A DNA stretch of 12,386 bases from Actinomycetota bacterium (GTDB taxonomy: Bacteria > Actinomycetota > Actinomycetes > S36-B12 > UBA5976). The notes under the pieces were generated by a model. The model was not told the origin of the DNA. It did not search any database and was given only the letters and a program-made list of their open reading frames with translations. The first letter of the stretch is position 1; every line of letters starts with the position of its first letter. The position numbers were made by a program, and so were the translations under genes. This document shows positions 6,273-12,386 of the stretch, in pieces. The DNA is taken from the NCBI GenBank assembly GCA_947447095.1, contig CANFIL010000034.1, forward strand, positions 1-12,386, written 5' to 3'.

Positions 6273-7702
6273 GTAAGCCTTACTTGCCGAATGTTCTTGC
6301 ATCGCGATATGCCTCAACTGCAGTAGCAGAAATCTGGTCGCCCGCACACAAAATCGTGCTGGAACGCGGATTGTGGATCGCAGTTCTCAAGGCACAGAAG
6401 GAACTCGGTATTGACGTTCCTGATGGCGTCATTGAGGCATACGAAGCAGTCATTAATGATGTGAATCTCGAAAGTATTGCCGCTCGTGAACGCGTGACGC
6501 GCCACGATGTCAAAGCACGCATCGAAGAGTTTTGTGAACTGGCAGGGTACGAACACATTCATAAGGGCATGACAAGCCGCGACCTGACGGAGAACGTCGA
6601 ACAACTTCAGGTTGTTGCATCACTTCGTGTCATGCACATGAAGGCAGTTACCACGGCTCGCGTGATTTCGGAACTTGCCGTTCGTTACAGCGATGTAGCA
6701 CTGACGGGTCGCAGCCATAACGTCGCGGCACAGACAACGACACTCGGTAAGCGCTTTGCATCCGCTGCGGACGAGATGCTTGTGGCCATCGCGCGACTCG
6801 AAGATTTGATCGCACGTTATCCATTGCGCGGCATCAAGGGACCAGTTGGCACAGCGCAAGACATGCTCGATCTGTTGGGTGGCGATGCCTCCAAGCTTGC
6901 AGAACTCGAGACTCGTATTGCCGCGCATCTTGGATTCGACAATGTGTTCACCAGCGTTGGCCAGGTGTACCCACGATCCGTTGATTACGACACGATCACT
7001 GCACTGGTTCAACTTGCTAGTGGCCCAAGTAGCTTGGCAACAACAATTCGTTTGATGGCCGGCAACGAACTTGTGACCGAAGGATTCAAAGAAGGCCAAG
7101 TTGGCTCAAGCGCCATGCCACACAAAATGAACACTCGTTCATGCGAGCGCATCAATGGCTTTGCTGTCATTCTTCGCGGTTACGCATCGATGGCCGGTGA
7201 ACTCAGCGGCAATCAATGGAATGAAGGCGATGTGTTCTGTTCGGTGGTTCGTCGCGTAGCACTGCCAGACTCCTTCTTTGCTATCGACGGCTTGTTGGAA
7301 ACCACATTGACCGTTCTCGAAGAATTCGGCGCTTTCCCTGCAGTCATCGAACGCGAGCTTCAGCGCTACCTTCCATTCCTTGCAACCACCAAAATTTTGA
7401 TGGCAGCCGTCCGCAAAGGCGTTGGTCGTGAAATCGCTCATGAAGTTATCAAGGAGCACGCTGTTGCCGTGGCTCTTGATATGCGTGGCCCAGATGGCGG
7501 TGGCGGCGAAGTGCTTCTTGATCGTTTGGCAGCAGATGGTCGCTTGGAACTTTCGCTGGATGAACTTCAGTCATTGATTTCGCAGCCGCTTGAATTTACC
7601 GGTGCAGCACAGGCACAAGTTGCTGCCGTTGCTTCACACGTAGCCGCACTCGTTGCACGAACCCCGCAAGCCGATTCCTACCGTCCGGAGCCAATTCTGT
7701 GA
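6269..7702 (+). CDS. purB: Adenylosuccinate lyase
   Basis: A 477-residue member of the fumarase/aspartase superfamily. It removes fumarate from SAICAR (step 8 of purine synthesis) and from adenylosuccinate (last step to AMP), working as a homotetramer. Seen here: RHDVKA (78-83), the substrate-binding KGMTSRDLTENV (99-110), the active-site GRSHNVAAQ with His150, and the mobile signature loop GSSAMPHKMN (279-288) carrying the catalytic Ser. The sequence strongly resembles mycobacterial PurB throughout and ends in the same kind of xIL tail. ATG 6269 overlaps purD by four bases (ATGA). A good ribosome site, GGAGAGG at 6252-6258, lies 10 bases upstream. A glycine run (DGGGGE) near residue 413 looks like a lineage-specific loop. 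Confidence 0.97.
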   Translation: MSKPYLPNVLASRYASTAVAEIWSPAHKIVLERGLWIAVLKAQKELGIDVPDGVIEAYEAVINDVNLESIAARERVTRHDVKARIEEFCELAGYEHIHKGMTSRDLTENVEQLQVVASLRVMHMKAVTTARVISELAVRYSDVALTGRSHNVAAQTTTLGKRFASAADEMLVAIARLEDLIARYPLRGIKGPVGTAQDMLDLLGGDASKLAELETRIAAHLGFDNVFTSVGQVYPRSVDYDTITALVQLASGPSSLATTIRLMAGNELVTEGFKEGQVGSSAMPHKMNTRSCERINGFAVILRGYASMAGELSGNQWNEGDVFCSVVRRVALPDSFFAIDGLLETTLTVLEEFGAFPAVIERELQRYLPFLATTKILMAAVRKGVGREIAHEVIKEHAVAVALDMRGPDGGGGEVLLDRLAADGRLELSLDELQSLISQPLEFTGAAQAQVAAVASHVAALVARTPQADSYRPEPIL

Positions 7703-8592
7703 TCATCCAACCATCCGAGTACAACCTGCCAGGTTTTACCCATGTGTACTCCGGCAAAGTCCGCGACCTTTACGAAGCTGAGGATGGCCGCTTACTCTTC
7801 GTAGCAAGCGATCGCATTTCAGCTTTCGACTGGGTGCTTCCATCTGTCATTCCCGACAAGGGTCGTATCCTGACGGCAATGTCATTGTGGTGGTTTGATC
7901 GCCTCGATGACATCGTCCCGAACCACATTCTTTCGACAAATGTTCCAGCGCCAGTTGCTGGTCGCGCTACATACTGTGAGCGCCTCGACATGCTTCCTGT
8001 TGAATGCGTTGCACGCGGTTATCTCAGTGGTTCGGGTCTGGTTGATTACAAGAGCCAAGGCAATATTTGTGGCGTTGGTTTGCCACCTGGTTTGGTCGAT
8101 GGATCGAAACTGCCAAAGCCCATCTTTACGCCAGCAACTAAGGCTGCGATTGGTGATCACGACGAGAACGTAACGTTCGATGAAGTCATGGCGACAATCG
8201 GTGCCGAAGAGGCACAGCAACTTCGTCGACTGACTTTGGCTGTCTATGAGACGGCAACTCGTATTGCGGGTGCGCGGGGAATCATCCTTGCTGACACCAA
8301 GTTGGAATTTGGCTTTGGTCTTCGAGGTGTCCACAAGGGACAAATCGTTCTTGCTGATGAAGTCCTCACACCTGACTCATCACGATTCTGGCCAGCCGAA
8401 TCATGGAAGCCAGGACAAGCACAGGCTTCGTATGACAAGCAGTATGTGCGCGACTGGCTACTCTCACCTGAATCAGGTTGGGATAAGAACTCAGGCGAAG
8501 CGCCACCAGCCTTGCCGGACGAAGTCATTGAGAAAACTCGTGAACGTTACGTAGCGGCTTATGATCAGTTAACTGGTAAGCGTTTCCAGTAA
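7699..8592 (+). CDS. purC: Phosphoribosylaminoimidazole-succinocarboxamide (SAICAR) synthase
   Basis: A 297-residue enzyme that couples aspartate to CAIR with ATP, step 7 of purine synthesis, giving the substrate that PurB acts on next. Seen here: the N-terminal YSGKVRDLYE (17-26) glycine loop, SDRISAFDWVLPSVIPDKG (37-55), VECVARGYLSGSG (101-113) and the metal/nucleotide motif LADTKLEFGF (198-206). The length matches the longer actinobacterial/yeast-like form rather than the shorter roughly 240-residue form. The GTG start overlaps the purB stop by four bases (GTGA), and GGAG at 7687-7690 gives an 8-base ribosome-site spacing. The gene stops in a TAATG overlap with the next gene, so the whole purD-B-C-8592 run looks like one coupled operon. 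Confidence 0.97.
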   Translation: MIIQPSEYNLPGFTHVYSGKVRDLYEAEDGRLLFVASDRISAFDWVLPSVIPDKGRILTAMSLWWFDRLDDIVPNHILSTNVPAPVAGRATYCERLDMLPVECVARGYLSGSGLVDYKSQGNICGVGLPPGLVDGSKLPKPIFTPATKAAIGDHDENVTFDEVMATIGAEEAQQLRRLTLAVYETATRIAGARGIILADTKLEFGFGLRGVHKGQIVLADEVLTPDSSRFWPAESWKPGQAQASYDKQYVRDWLLSPESGWDKNSGEAPPALPDEVIEKTRERYVAAYDQLTGKRFQ

Positions 8593-8912
8593 TGATTTTC
8601 GAGCCACCCTATATCGCTGTTGTCTTTACAAGCACTCGTGCCGCTGTCGATGATGGCTATGGCGATATGAGTAATCTCATGGCAGATCTCGTGAATCATG
8701 TTGGTGGCTTTTTAGGAATGGATAGTGTTCGCGGCGCGGACGGTCGAGGAATTACTGTCGGATATTTTCGCGATGATGAGGCGCTGAAGACTTGGCGTGA
8801 AAATCTCGAACATCGCGAAGCGATGCAATTAGGCCGCGAGAAATGGTACGACGAATATTCGCTGCACATTACACGCGTTGAACGCAGCTATACCTGGTCT
8901 CGCGAAGACTAG
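8592..8912 (+). CDS. Small ABM-fold (antibiotic biosynthesis monooxygenase-like) protein
   Basis: A 106-residue protein without signal peptide or membrane segment. The pattern fits the dimeric alpha-beta barrel ABM family: first strand YIAVVFTSTR, helix around SNLMADLVNHVGGFLGMDSVR, then GITVGYFRDDEALKTWRENLEHREAM, and the last strand HITRVERSYTW. Related proteins include small quinol monooxygenases and heme-degrading IsdG-like proteins, but most with this pattern have no known function, and no catalytic residue can be assigned here. ATG 8592 shares one base with the purC stop, so it is probably made with the purine enzymes. It occupies the place where actinobacterial purine operons often have purS, but it is longer than PurS and does not look like it. 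Its TAG stop abuts the stop of the opposing gene with no gap. Confidence 0.8.
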   Translation: MIFEPPYIAVVFTSTRAAVDDGYGDMSNLMADLVNHVGGFLGMDSVRGADGRGITVGYFRDDEALKTWRENLEHREAMQLGREKWYDEYSLHITRVERSYTWSRED

Positions 8913-10541
8913 TTACTCGTTCCAGCGAGGACTTGTGCTCTTTGGCGGGTAAAGCTTTTCGCGTAGCAACACGATGCCAGGCTGCTTCAACTTGAGAGCA
9001 TCACCGAGATCTTCAAGTGTGGTTTCAGTGAACGACAACCCATAAGCCTGTGCCAACACGGCCCAGTCAGGTGAGAACAAATCCACACCGCGTTCTGGAT
9101 GGCCCATCACGATCTGGTCGAAGCGAAGCATTCCGTATCCACCGTCGTCAACGATGAGCAATGTGTAAGGAAGATTTTCCTGACGGATAGTTGCAAGTTC
9201 GCCTACTGCGAATGCAACACCGCCATCGCCACAGATTGCCAGAGTTTGCTGTCCTGCCGCTGCCGGACCGATTGCTGCAGGTAAGCCAAAACCAAGTGTG
9301 CCCCAGCCGACAGGGTAGGCAAGGCGACGTGGACGTGGTTGGTTTCCGTAGACACCATTCCAATAACCGGCTACTGCCATGTCACATACGATCGCGCCGT
9401 CGGCAGGCCAGTTGTCTTCAATAATTTCTACGAGCTCAATGCCTCGACGGGACTTGTCATCATTCTTTAAGCGAGTGCGTACCGCACGATTCAGCTCAGC
9501 AACATTTGTCCATTCGTCATGTGGCTTGGTATCACTGATCAAAGTGCGTGCCACTTCAGAGATATCGTTTGCGATCAGAACAGCTGTTGGATCGATGTTT
9601 CGCATCGCAACAGTTGGTTCAACATCAACAAGCACGACAACCTTTGGCCAAGGCAAATTCCAGTTCTTGGTATTCATGCCATCAAGTTGGCTACCGAAAA
9701 CAACAAGTGCATCGGCGCCACCAAGTACTTGTTCAACTTCTGGTTCGTGAATAGGCGCACGAAGTGCAAGTGGGGAATCAGCTGCGATGCCTCGCCCTGC
9801 GAACGATGTCATGATCGGTGCATTCCAATGTGCAGCTAGTGCAGCAATGTCATCGCTACCATCGATGGCTCCACCGCCAGCCCAAATGACAATACGTTCT
9901 GCGTCGCCAAGGGCTGCCACGGTCGCAGCAGTATCGACTGGAATTCGTTCTTGACCCAATTCCAAAGTTGGCATCGGCGAAGTAAATGGTTGCGCAAGGA
10001 CATCAGCGGGGATGCCAAGGTAACCAGCACCGGCAGGTGCACGCAACAAGTCGCGAATCATTTCCGCAGCTACATCAACCGCTGTCACGCCATCAGTAAC
10101 ACTGACCGCCATGGCCACACCATGCAATTTCTTAGCAAGGGGTGCGAATAGCGCAGCCTGATCGTCCATCTCGTGCAGCATGCCGCGGGTACCCTCTGGC
10201 GAACGCTTGCCGATAGGAGCCTCGGACGAAATGACGAAGATGGGTGAACCAGAGACCGCGGCTTCACCGAATGCAGCGATGGTGTTGGCAGCACCTGGGC
10301 CAGTTGTGGTCAATGCCACAGAAAGTTGACCAGTGGTTCGGGCGAGCCCGTCGGCTGCGTATGCGCAGGTTTGTTCATGGCGAACACCCACTATTGACGG
10401 GCGTTTTTCACTCAGTGCGTCCCAAAATGCGAGGTTGTGAACGCCAGGGATGCCGAAGGTTACGCGGATGCCCGCCTGCCACAGCAAATCCATGATGGCT
10501 CCGGCAACAGTTGGGGTATGTGGTGCGTCATACTGAGTCAT
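8913..10541 (-). CDS. ThDP-dependent enzyme, acetolactate synthase / 2-oxo-acid decarboxylase superfamily (AruI-like)
   Basis: A full-length 542-residue three-domain ThDP enzyme. The N-terminal pyrimidine-binding domain has FGIPGVHN (29-36) and the catalytic Glu56 in VRHEQTCAYAADG, then TTTGPGAANT (78-87). A central Rossmann-like domain covers about 195-345. The C-terminal diphosphate-binding domain carries GWGTLGFGLPAAIG (412-425) and the ThDP motif starting GDGG (438-441). The motif ends in VDDGGYGM (464-471), with Asp-Asp where acetolactate synthases have Asn-Asn. The FGIPGVH start and the LHEMDDQAAL segment (122-131) recall AruI, which decarboxylates 5-guanidino-2-oxopentanoate. There is no acetolactate regulatory subunit gene nearby, which argues against a main ilvB. 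The neighbouring ALDH and flavin oxidase suggest a breakdown role. Family sure, substrate unknown. ATG 10541 lies 6 bases after a -10 box. Confidence 0.88.
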   Translation of the reverse strand: MTQYDAPHTPTVAGAIMDLLWQAGIRVTFGIPGVHNLAFWDALSEKRPSIVGVRHEQTCAYAADGLARTTGQLSVALTTTGPGAANTIAAFGEAAVSGSPIFVISSEAPIGKRSPEGTRGMLHEMDDQAALFAPLAKKLHGVAMAVSVTDGVTAVDVAAEMIRDLLRAPAGAGYLGIPADVLAQPFTSPMPTLELGQERIPVDTAATVAALGDAERIVIWAGGGAIDGSDDIAALAAHWNAPIMTSFAGRGIAADSPLALRAPIHEPEVEQVLGGADALVVFGSQLDGMNTKNWNLPWPKVVVLVDVEPTVAMRNIDPTAVLIANDISEVARTLISDTKPHDEWTNVAELNRAVRTRLKNDDKSRRGIELVEIIEDNWPADGAIVCDMAVAGYWNGVYGNQPRPRRLAYPVGWGTLGFGLPAAIGPAAAGQQTLAICGDGGVAFAVGELATIRQENLPYTLLIVDDGGYGMLRFDQIVMGHPERGVDLFSPDWAVLAQAYGLSFTETTLEDLGDALKLKQPGIVLLREKLYPPKSTSPRWNE

Positions 10542-10547
10542 ACCAAC

Positions 10548-10553
10548 ACTTTA
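10548..10553 (-). promoter_or_regulatory. Candidate -10 box (TAAAGT on minus strand) for the leaderless ThDP enzyme gene
   Basis: On the minus strand TAAAGT ends 6 bases before the ATG at 10541, and no ribosome binding site fits in between. The 33-base gap shared with the divergent dehydrogenase gene must hold or overlap both promoters. No properly spaced -35 is visible. Confidence 0.5.
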
Positions 10554-10563
10554 GCGAGCAAAG

Positions 10564-10569
10564 AAGAGG
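10564..10569 (+). promoter_or_regulatory. Ribosome binding site (AAGAGG) that sets the aldehyde dehydrogenase start
   Basis: AAGAGG lies 5 bases before the GTG at 10575, good spacing. It supports this start over the in-frame ATG at 10437, which would overlap the opposing gene by about 100 bases and add a non-homologous N-terminus. Confidence 0.65.
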
Positions 10570-10574
10570 CAACA

Positions 10575-12071
10575 GTGTCAACCTTCGTTTCCACAAATCC
10601 AACCAACATCTCCGATGTCGTAGCTGAGGTCCCAGCGGCCAGTGTCAGCGACATTGTCGAGGCAGCCCGCCGCGCCAAGGCAGCGCAAAAGGCATGGGCC
10701 AAGATGCCTGCACCTGCACGTGGTCGCGTCATCGCACAGGTCGGTCGACTTTTCGAAAAGAATAAAGAGACTCTTGCGGCTCTTGTCACTCGCGAAATGG
10801 GCAAGGTTTATGCCGAAGCTCTTGGCGAAGTGCAAGAAGTTATCGACACATGTGACTTCTTCCTCGGTGAAGGTCGTCGTCTCTACGGCATGACCGTTCC
10901 TAGCGAAATGCCAAACAAGAACCTCTTCACTTTCCGCCAGCCAGTTGGCACAGCGTTGATCATCACCGCTGGTAACTTCCCGGCTGCTGTTCCATCTTGG
11001 TACCTCGTACCTGCGCTTCTCACAGGCAACAGTGTTGTGTGGAAGCCATCGGAATTCACGCCAGCAATTGCTCAGGCAATGACGGAAATCTTCTATGCAG
11101 GTGGCGTTCCAAAGGACGTTCTCATCACTGTTGTCGCTGATGGTGCAACAACATTCGAAGCGATGGAAGCTGCACTAGACGCAGGCTTGTTGAACAAGAT
11201 CGGCTTCACCGGTTCAACTGAAGTGGGCCGCAAGATCGGCGCACTTGCCGGCAAGCACATCCAGAGCGCATGTCTTGAACTGGGCGGCAAGAACCCAATG
11301 GTTGTTATGCCAGATGCTGACCTCAAGCTCGTACTTGATGGCGCGCTGTTCGCTGGCTTCGGTACTGCCGGTCAGCGCTGTACTTCGCTTGGCACATTGT
11401 GGCTACACGAATCAATTCATGATGAGTTCCTCGCGATGTACAAGGAAGCCGTAGAAACCGCCAAGGTCGGCGATCCAATGCAAGGCGTTCTCTTTGGCCC
11501 AATGCTTTCTGAAAAGTACTTGGACAATCACATCAAGAATCTCGAAATGATCCAGCCGCATCACACAGTGTTTGGCTCACAAGGAATCGGTCGCATCACC
11601 AAGGACAACCCACGCGACGGTTTCGTTGGCGATCCAGATGCAGGCGTATTCGCCCACCCAACAATCGTGGCGGGCATCAAGAAAGAAGACGAGTTGTATT
11701 ACACCGAAACCTTCGGTCCACTCGTCACAGTTGGAAAGTTCTCAACACTTGATGAAGCAATTGAACTTGCCAACGGCCACGGCTATGGTCTGTCGTCAGC
11801 GATTTACACCAGCGATCCAAAGTCGGTATGGACATTCCGTGAAGGAATTTCAGCAGGCATGATCTCAGTGAATAACTCAACATCAGGCGCTGAAGCTCAC
11901 CTTCCATTCGGTGGTAACGGCAAGAGCGGTAACGGCTCACGTCAGAGCGGTGTCTGGGTTCTTGACCAGTTCACTCGCTGGCAGTCACTGAACTGGGATT
12001 GGTCAGGCAAGTTGCAGAAGGCTCAGATGGACATCGTCGAAAGCCCATACAACCCTGACTTCACTCTCTAG
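10575..12071 (+). CDS. NAD(P)-dependent aldehyde dehydrogenase, ALDH7 (aminoadipate-semialdehyde dehydrogenase)-like
   Basis: A 498-residue aldehyde dehydrogenase counted from GTG 10575. The catalytic pair is intact: Glu235 in LELGGKNPM and Cys269 in GTAGQRCTS, 34 residues apart as in the superfamily. Cofactor-site motifs are ITAGNFPAAVPSW, VWKPSEFTP and GFTGSTEVGR. Several segments resemble ALDH7 (antiquitin / AmaB): TAGQRCT followed by LHESIHDEF, then NSTSGAEAHLPFGGNGKSGNGSR, and a tail of the LNWDWSG type. ALDH7 enzymes oxidise 2-aminoadipate 6-semialdehyde in lysine and pipecolate breakdown. That substrate is only a suggestion here, and other aldehydes such as the product of the neighbouring ThDP enzyme are equally possible. 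It is followed 10 bases later by a DAO-family flavoprotein, probably the same operon. A start at 10437 is open in frame but not believed. Confidence 0.9.
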   Translation: MSTFVSTNPTNISDVVAEVPAASVSDIVEAARRAKAAQKAWAKMPAPARGRVIAQVGRLFEKNKETLAALVTREMGKVYAEALGEVQEVIDTCDFFLGEGRRLYGMTVPSEMPNKNLFTFRQPVGTALIITAGNFPAAVPSWYLVPALLTGNSVVWKPSEFTPAIAQAMTEIFYAGGVPKDVLITVVADGATTFEAMEAALDAGLLNKIGFTGSTEVGRKIGALAGKHIQSACLELGGKNPMVVMPDADLKLVLDGALFAGFGTAGQRCTSLGTLWLHESIHDEFLAMYKEAVETAKVGDPMQGVLFGPMLSEKYLDNHIKNLEMIQPHHTVFGSQGIGRITKDNPRDGFVGDPDAGVFAHPTIVAGIKKEDELYYTETFGPLVTVGKFSTLDEAIELANGHGYGLSSAIYTSDPKSVWTFREGISAGMISVNNSTSGAEAHLPFGGNGKSGNGSRQSGVWVLDQFTRWQSLNWDWSGKLQKAQMDIVESPYNPDFTL

Positions 12072-12081
12072 GACTTTACGC

Positions 12082-12386
12082 ATGGCAAATCTTCCTGAAC
12101 ACGTTGATGTTGTTGTCGTTGGCGGCGGCGTCATGGGTGCATCTGCTGCATTCCATCTCGCTGAAGCCGGCGTCAGTGTTTTGCTCATTGAAAAGAGCGA
12201 GCTTGCAAGTGGATCAACCTCAAAAGCAGCGGGTGGCGTTCGCGCAAACTTCTCCGATGAATTGAACGTTGCAATCGGCGCCCGTTCACTAGGACTGCTT
12301 GCTGACTTCACTACACGTCCGGGACAAGAAATCGACCTGCACCGTCCGGGCTACATGTTCGCACTCACGCGCCAAGAAGACGTCGA
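12082..12386 (+). CDS. DAO-family FAD-dependent amino-acid/amine oxidoreductase, N-terminal part
   Basis: The first 101 codons of a flavoprotein cut by the window end. A Rossmann FAD-binding start is clear: strand VDVVVVGGGVMG (8-19) with GGGVMG as the dinucleotide loop, helix ASAAFHLAEAG, and the acidic Glu37 in LLIEKSE that binds the ribose. The following SGSTSKAAGGVR (43-54) is typical of the DAO group (glycine oxidase, sarcosine oxidase beta, pipecolate oxidase AmaA, D-amino-acid dehydrogenase), which oxidise secondary or primary amines. There is no N-terminal secretion signal. ATG 12082 follows an AGGA at 12070-12073 by 8 bases. Placed just after an ALDH7-like gene, it recalls the amaB-amaA pair of Pseudomonas, but the substrate-binding part is not in the window. 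Confidence 0.85.
   Translation, partial: MANLPEHVDVVVVGGGVMGASAAFHLAEAGVSVLLIEKSELASGSTSKAAGGVRANFSDELNVAIGARSLGLLADFTTRPGQEIDLHRPGYMFALTRQEDV

Noticed and set aside
6620..7099. A 159-codon open frame on the minus strand inside purB
   Set aside because: Fully antisense to a highly conserved gene. The translation is rich in Cys, His and Trp and resembles no family. A shadow frame.
8916..8929. Short inverted repeat CTCG...CGAG at the convergent junction
   Set aside because: Only a 4-bp stem with no T run on either strand. Not a credible terminator.
10437..10574. In-frame N-terminal extension of the aldehyde dehydrogenase from ATG 10437
   Set aside because: It overlaps the divergent ThDP gene, has no family resemblance, and a good ribosome site supports GTG 10575.
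10576..10581. TTGACA on the minus strand upstream of the ThDP gene
   Set aside because: It is 23 bases from the TAAAGT box, too far for a normal promoter, and falls on the dehydrogenase start codon.
1..12386. Search for tRNA, CRISPR, insertion sequence, phage or toxin-antitoxin signals
   Set aside because: Nothing by eye: no repeat arrays, no transposase-like protein, and almost every base is accounted for by conserved metabolic genes.

Overview
The window reads as a piece of an actinobacterial chromosome with moderate GC (about half), densely packed with housekeeping and catabolic genes. The PurB, PurC, LysS and short ArgA-type proteins resemble mycobacterial and other actinobacterial versions. 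The gene order (Rossmann/DUF2520 gene, panC, coaX, lysS) is like the pantothenate cluster of Mycobacterium (Rv3603c-panC-panD-coaX...lysX). The modest GC, very tight spacing and several apparently leaderless starts fit an aquatic actinobacterium, perhaps Acidimicrobiia. That placement is inference.

Layout. Bases 1-353 (minus strand) hold the N-terminus of a divergent NuoD-like protein, cut by the window edge. Bases 404-4957 (plus) hold a cofactor and translation run: DUF2520 oxidoreductase, panC, coaX, lysS and an argA-type acetyltransferase, with overlaps or gaps of at most 18 bases. panD is absent from its usual place. Bases 5004-8912 (plus) hold a purine run: purD, purB, purC and then a small ABM-fold protein where many actinobacteria have purS. 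This run meets a minus-strand gene end to end with no base between the stop codons. Bases 8913-10541 (minus) encode a ThDP-dependent enzyme of the acetolactate synthase / 2-oxo-acid decarboxylase superfamily. It is divergent, across 33 bases, from an ALDH7-like aldehyde dehydrogenase (10575-12071), which is followed by a DAO-family FAD oxidoreductase cut by the window end (12082-12386).

How they work together. PanC and CoaX act on either side of pantothenate in coenzyme A synthesis, and the DUF2520 protein is a reasonable candidate for a reductase role there. PurD, PurC and PurB catalyse steps 2, 7 and 8 (and, for PurB, also the last AMP step) of purine synthesis. The last three genes look like a small amino-acid or amine breakdown module: flavin oxidation, 2-oxo-acid decarboxylation and/or aldehyde oxidation. 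The substrate cannot be fixed from sequence alone.

No stretch over 300 bases lacks a gene. I saw no tRNA, rRNA, CRISPR array, insertion sequence or phage gene. The main unexplained patterns are the repeated TANNNT box placed 6-7 bases before four start codons, the inverted repeat before purD, the altered quinone-site residues in the NuoD-like protein, the missing panD, and the flavin oxidase / ALDH / ThDP module. I found no clear evidence of a wholly new system.
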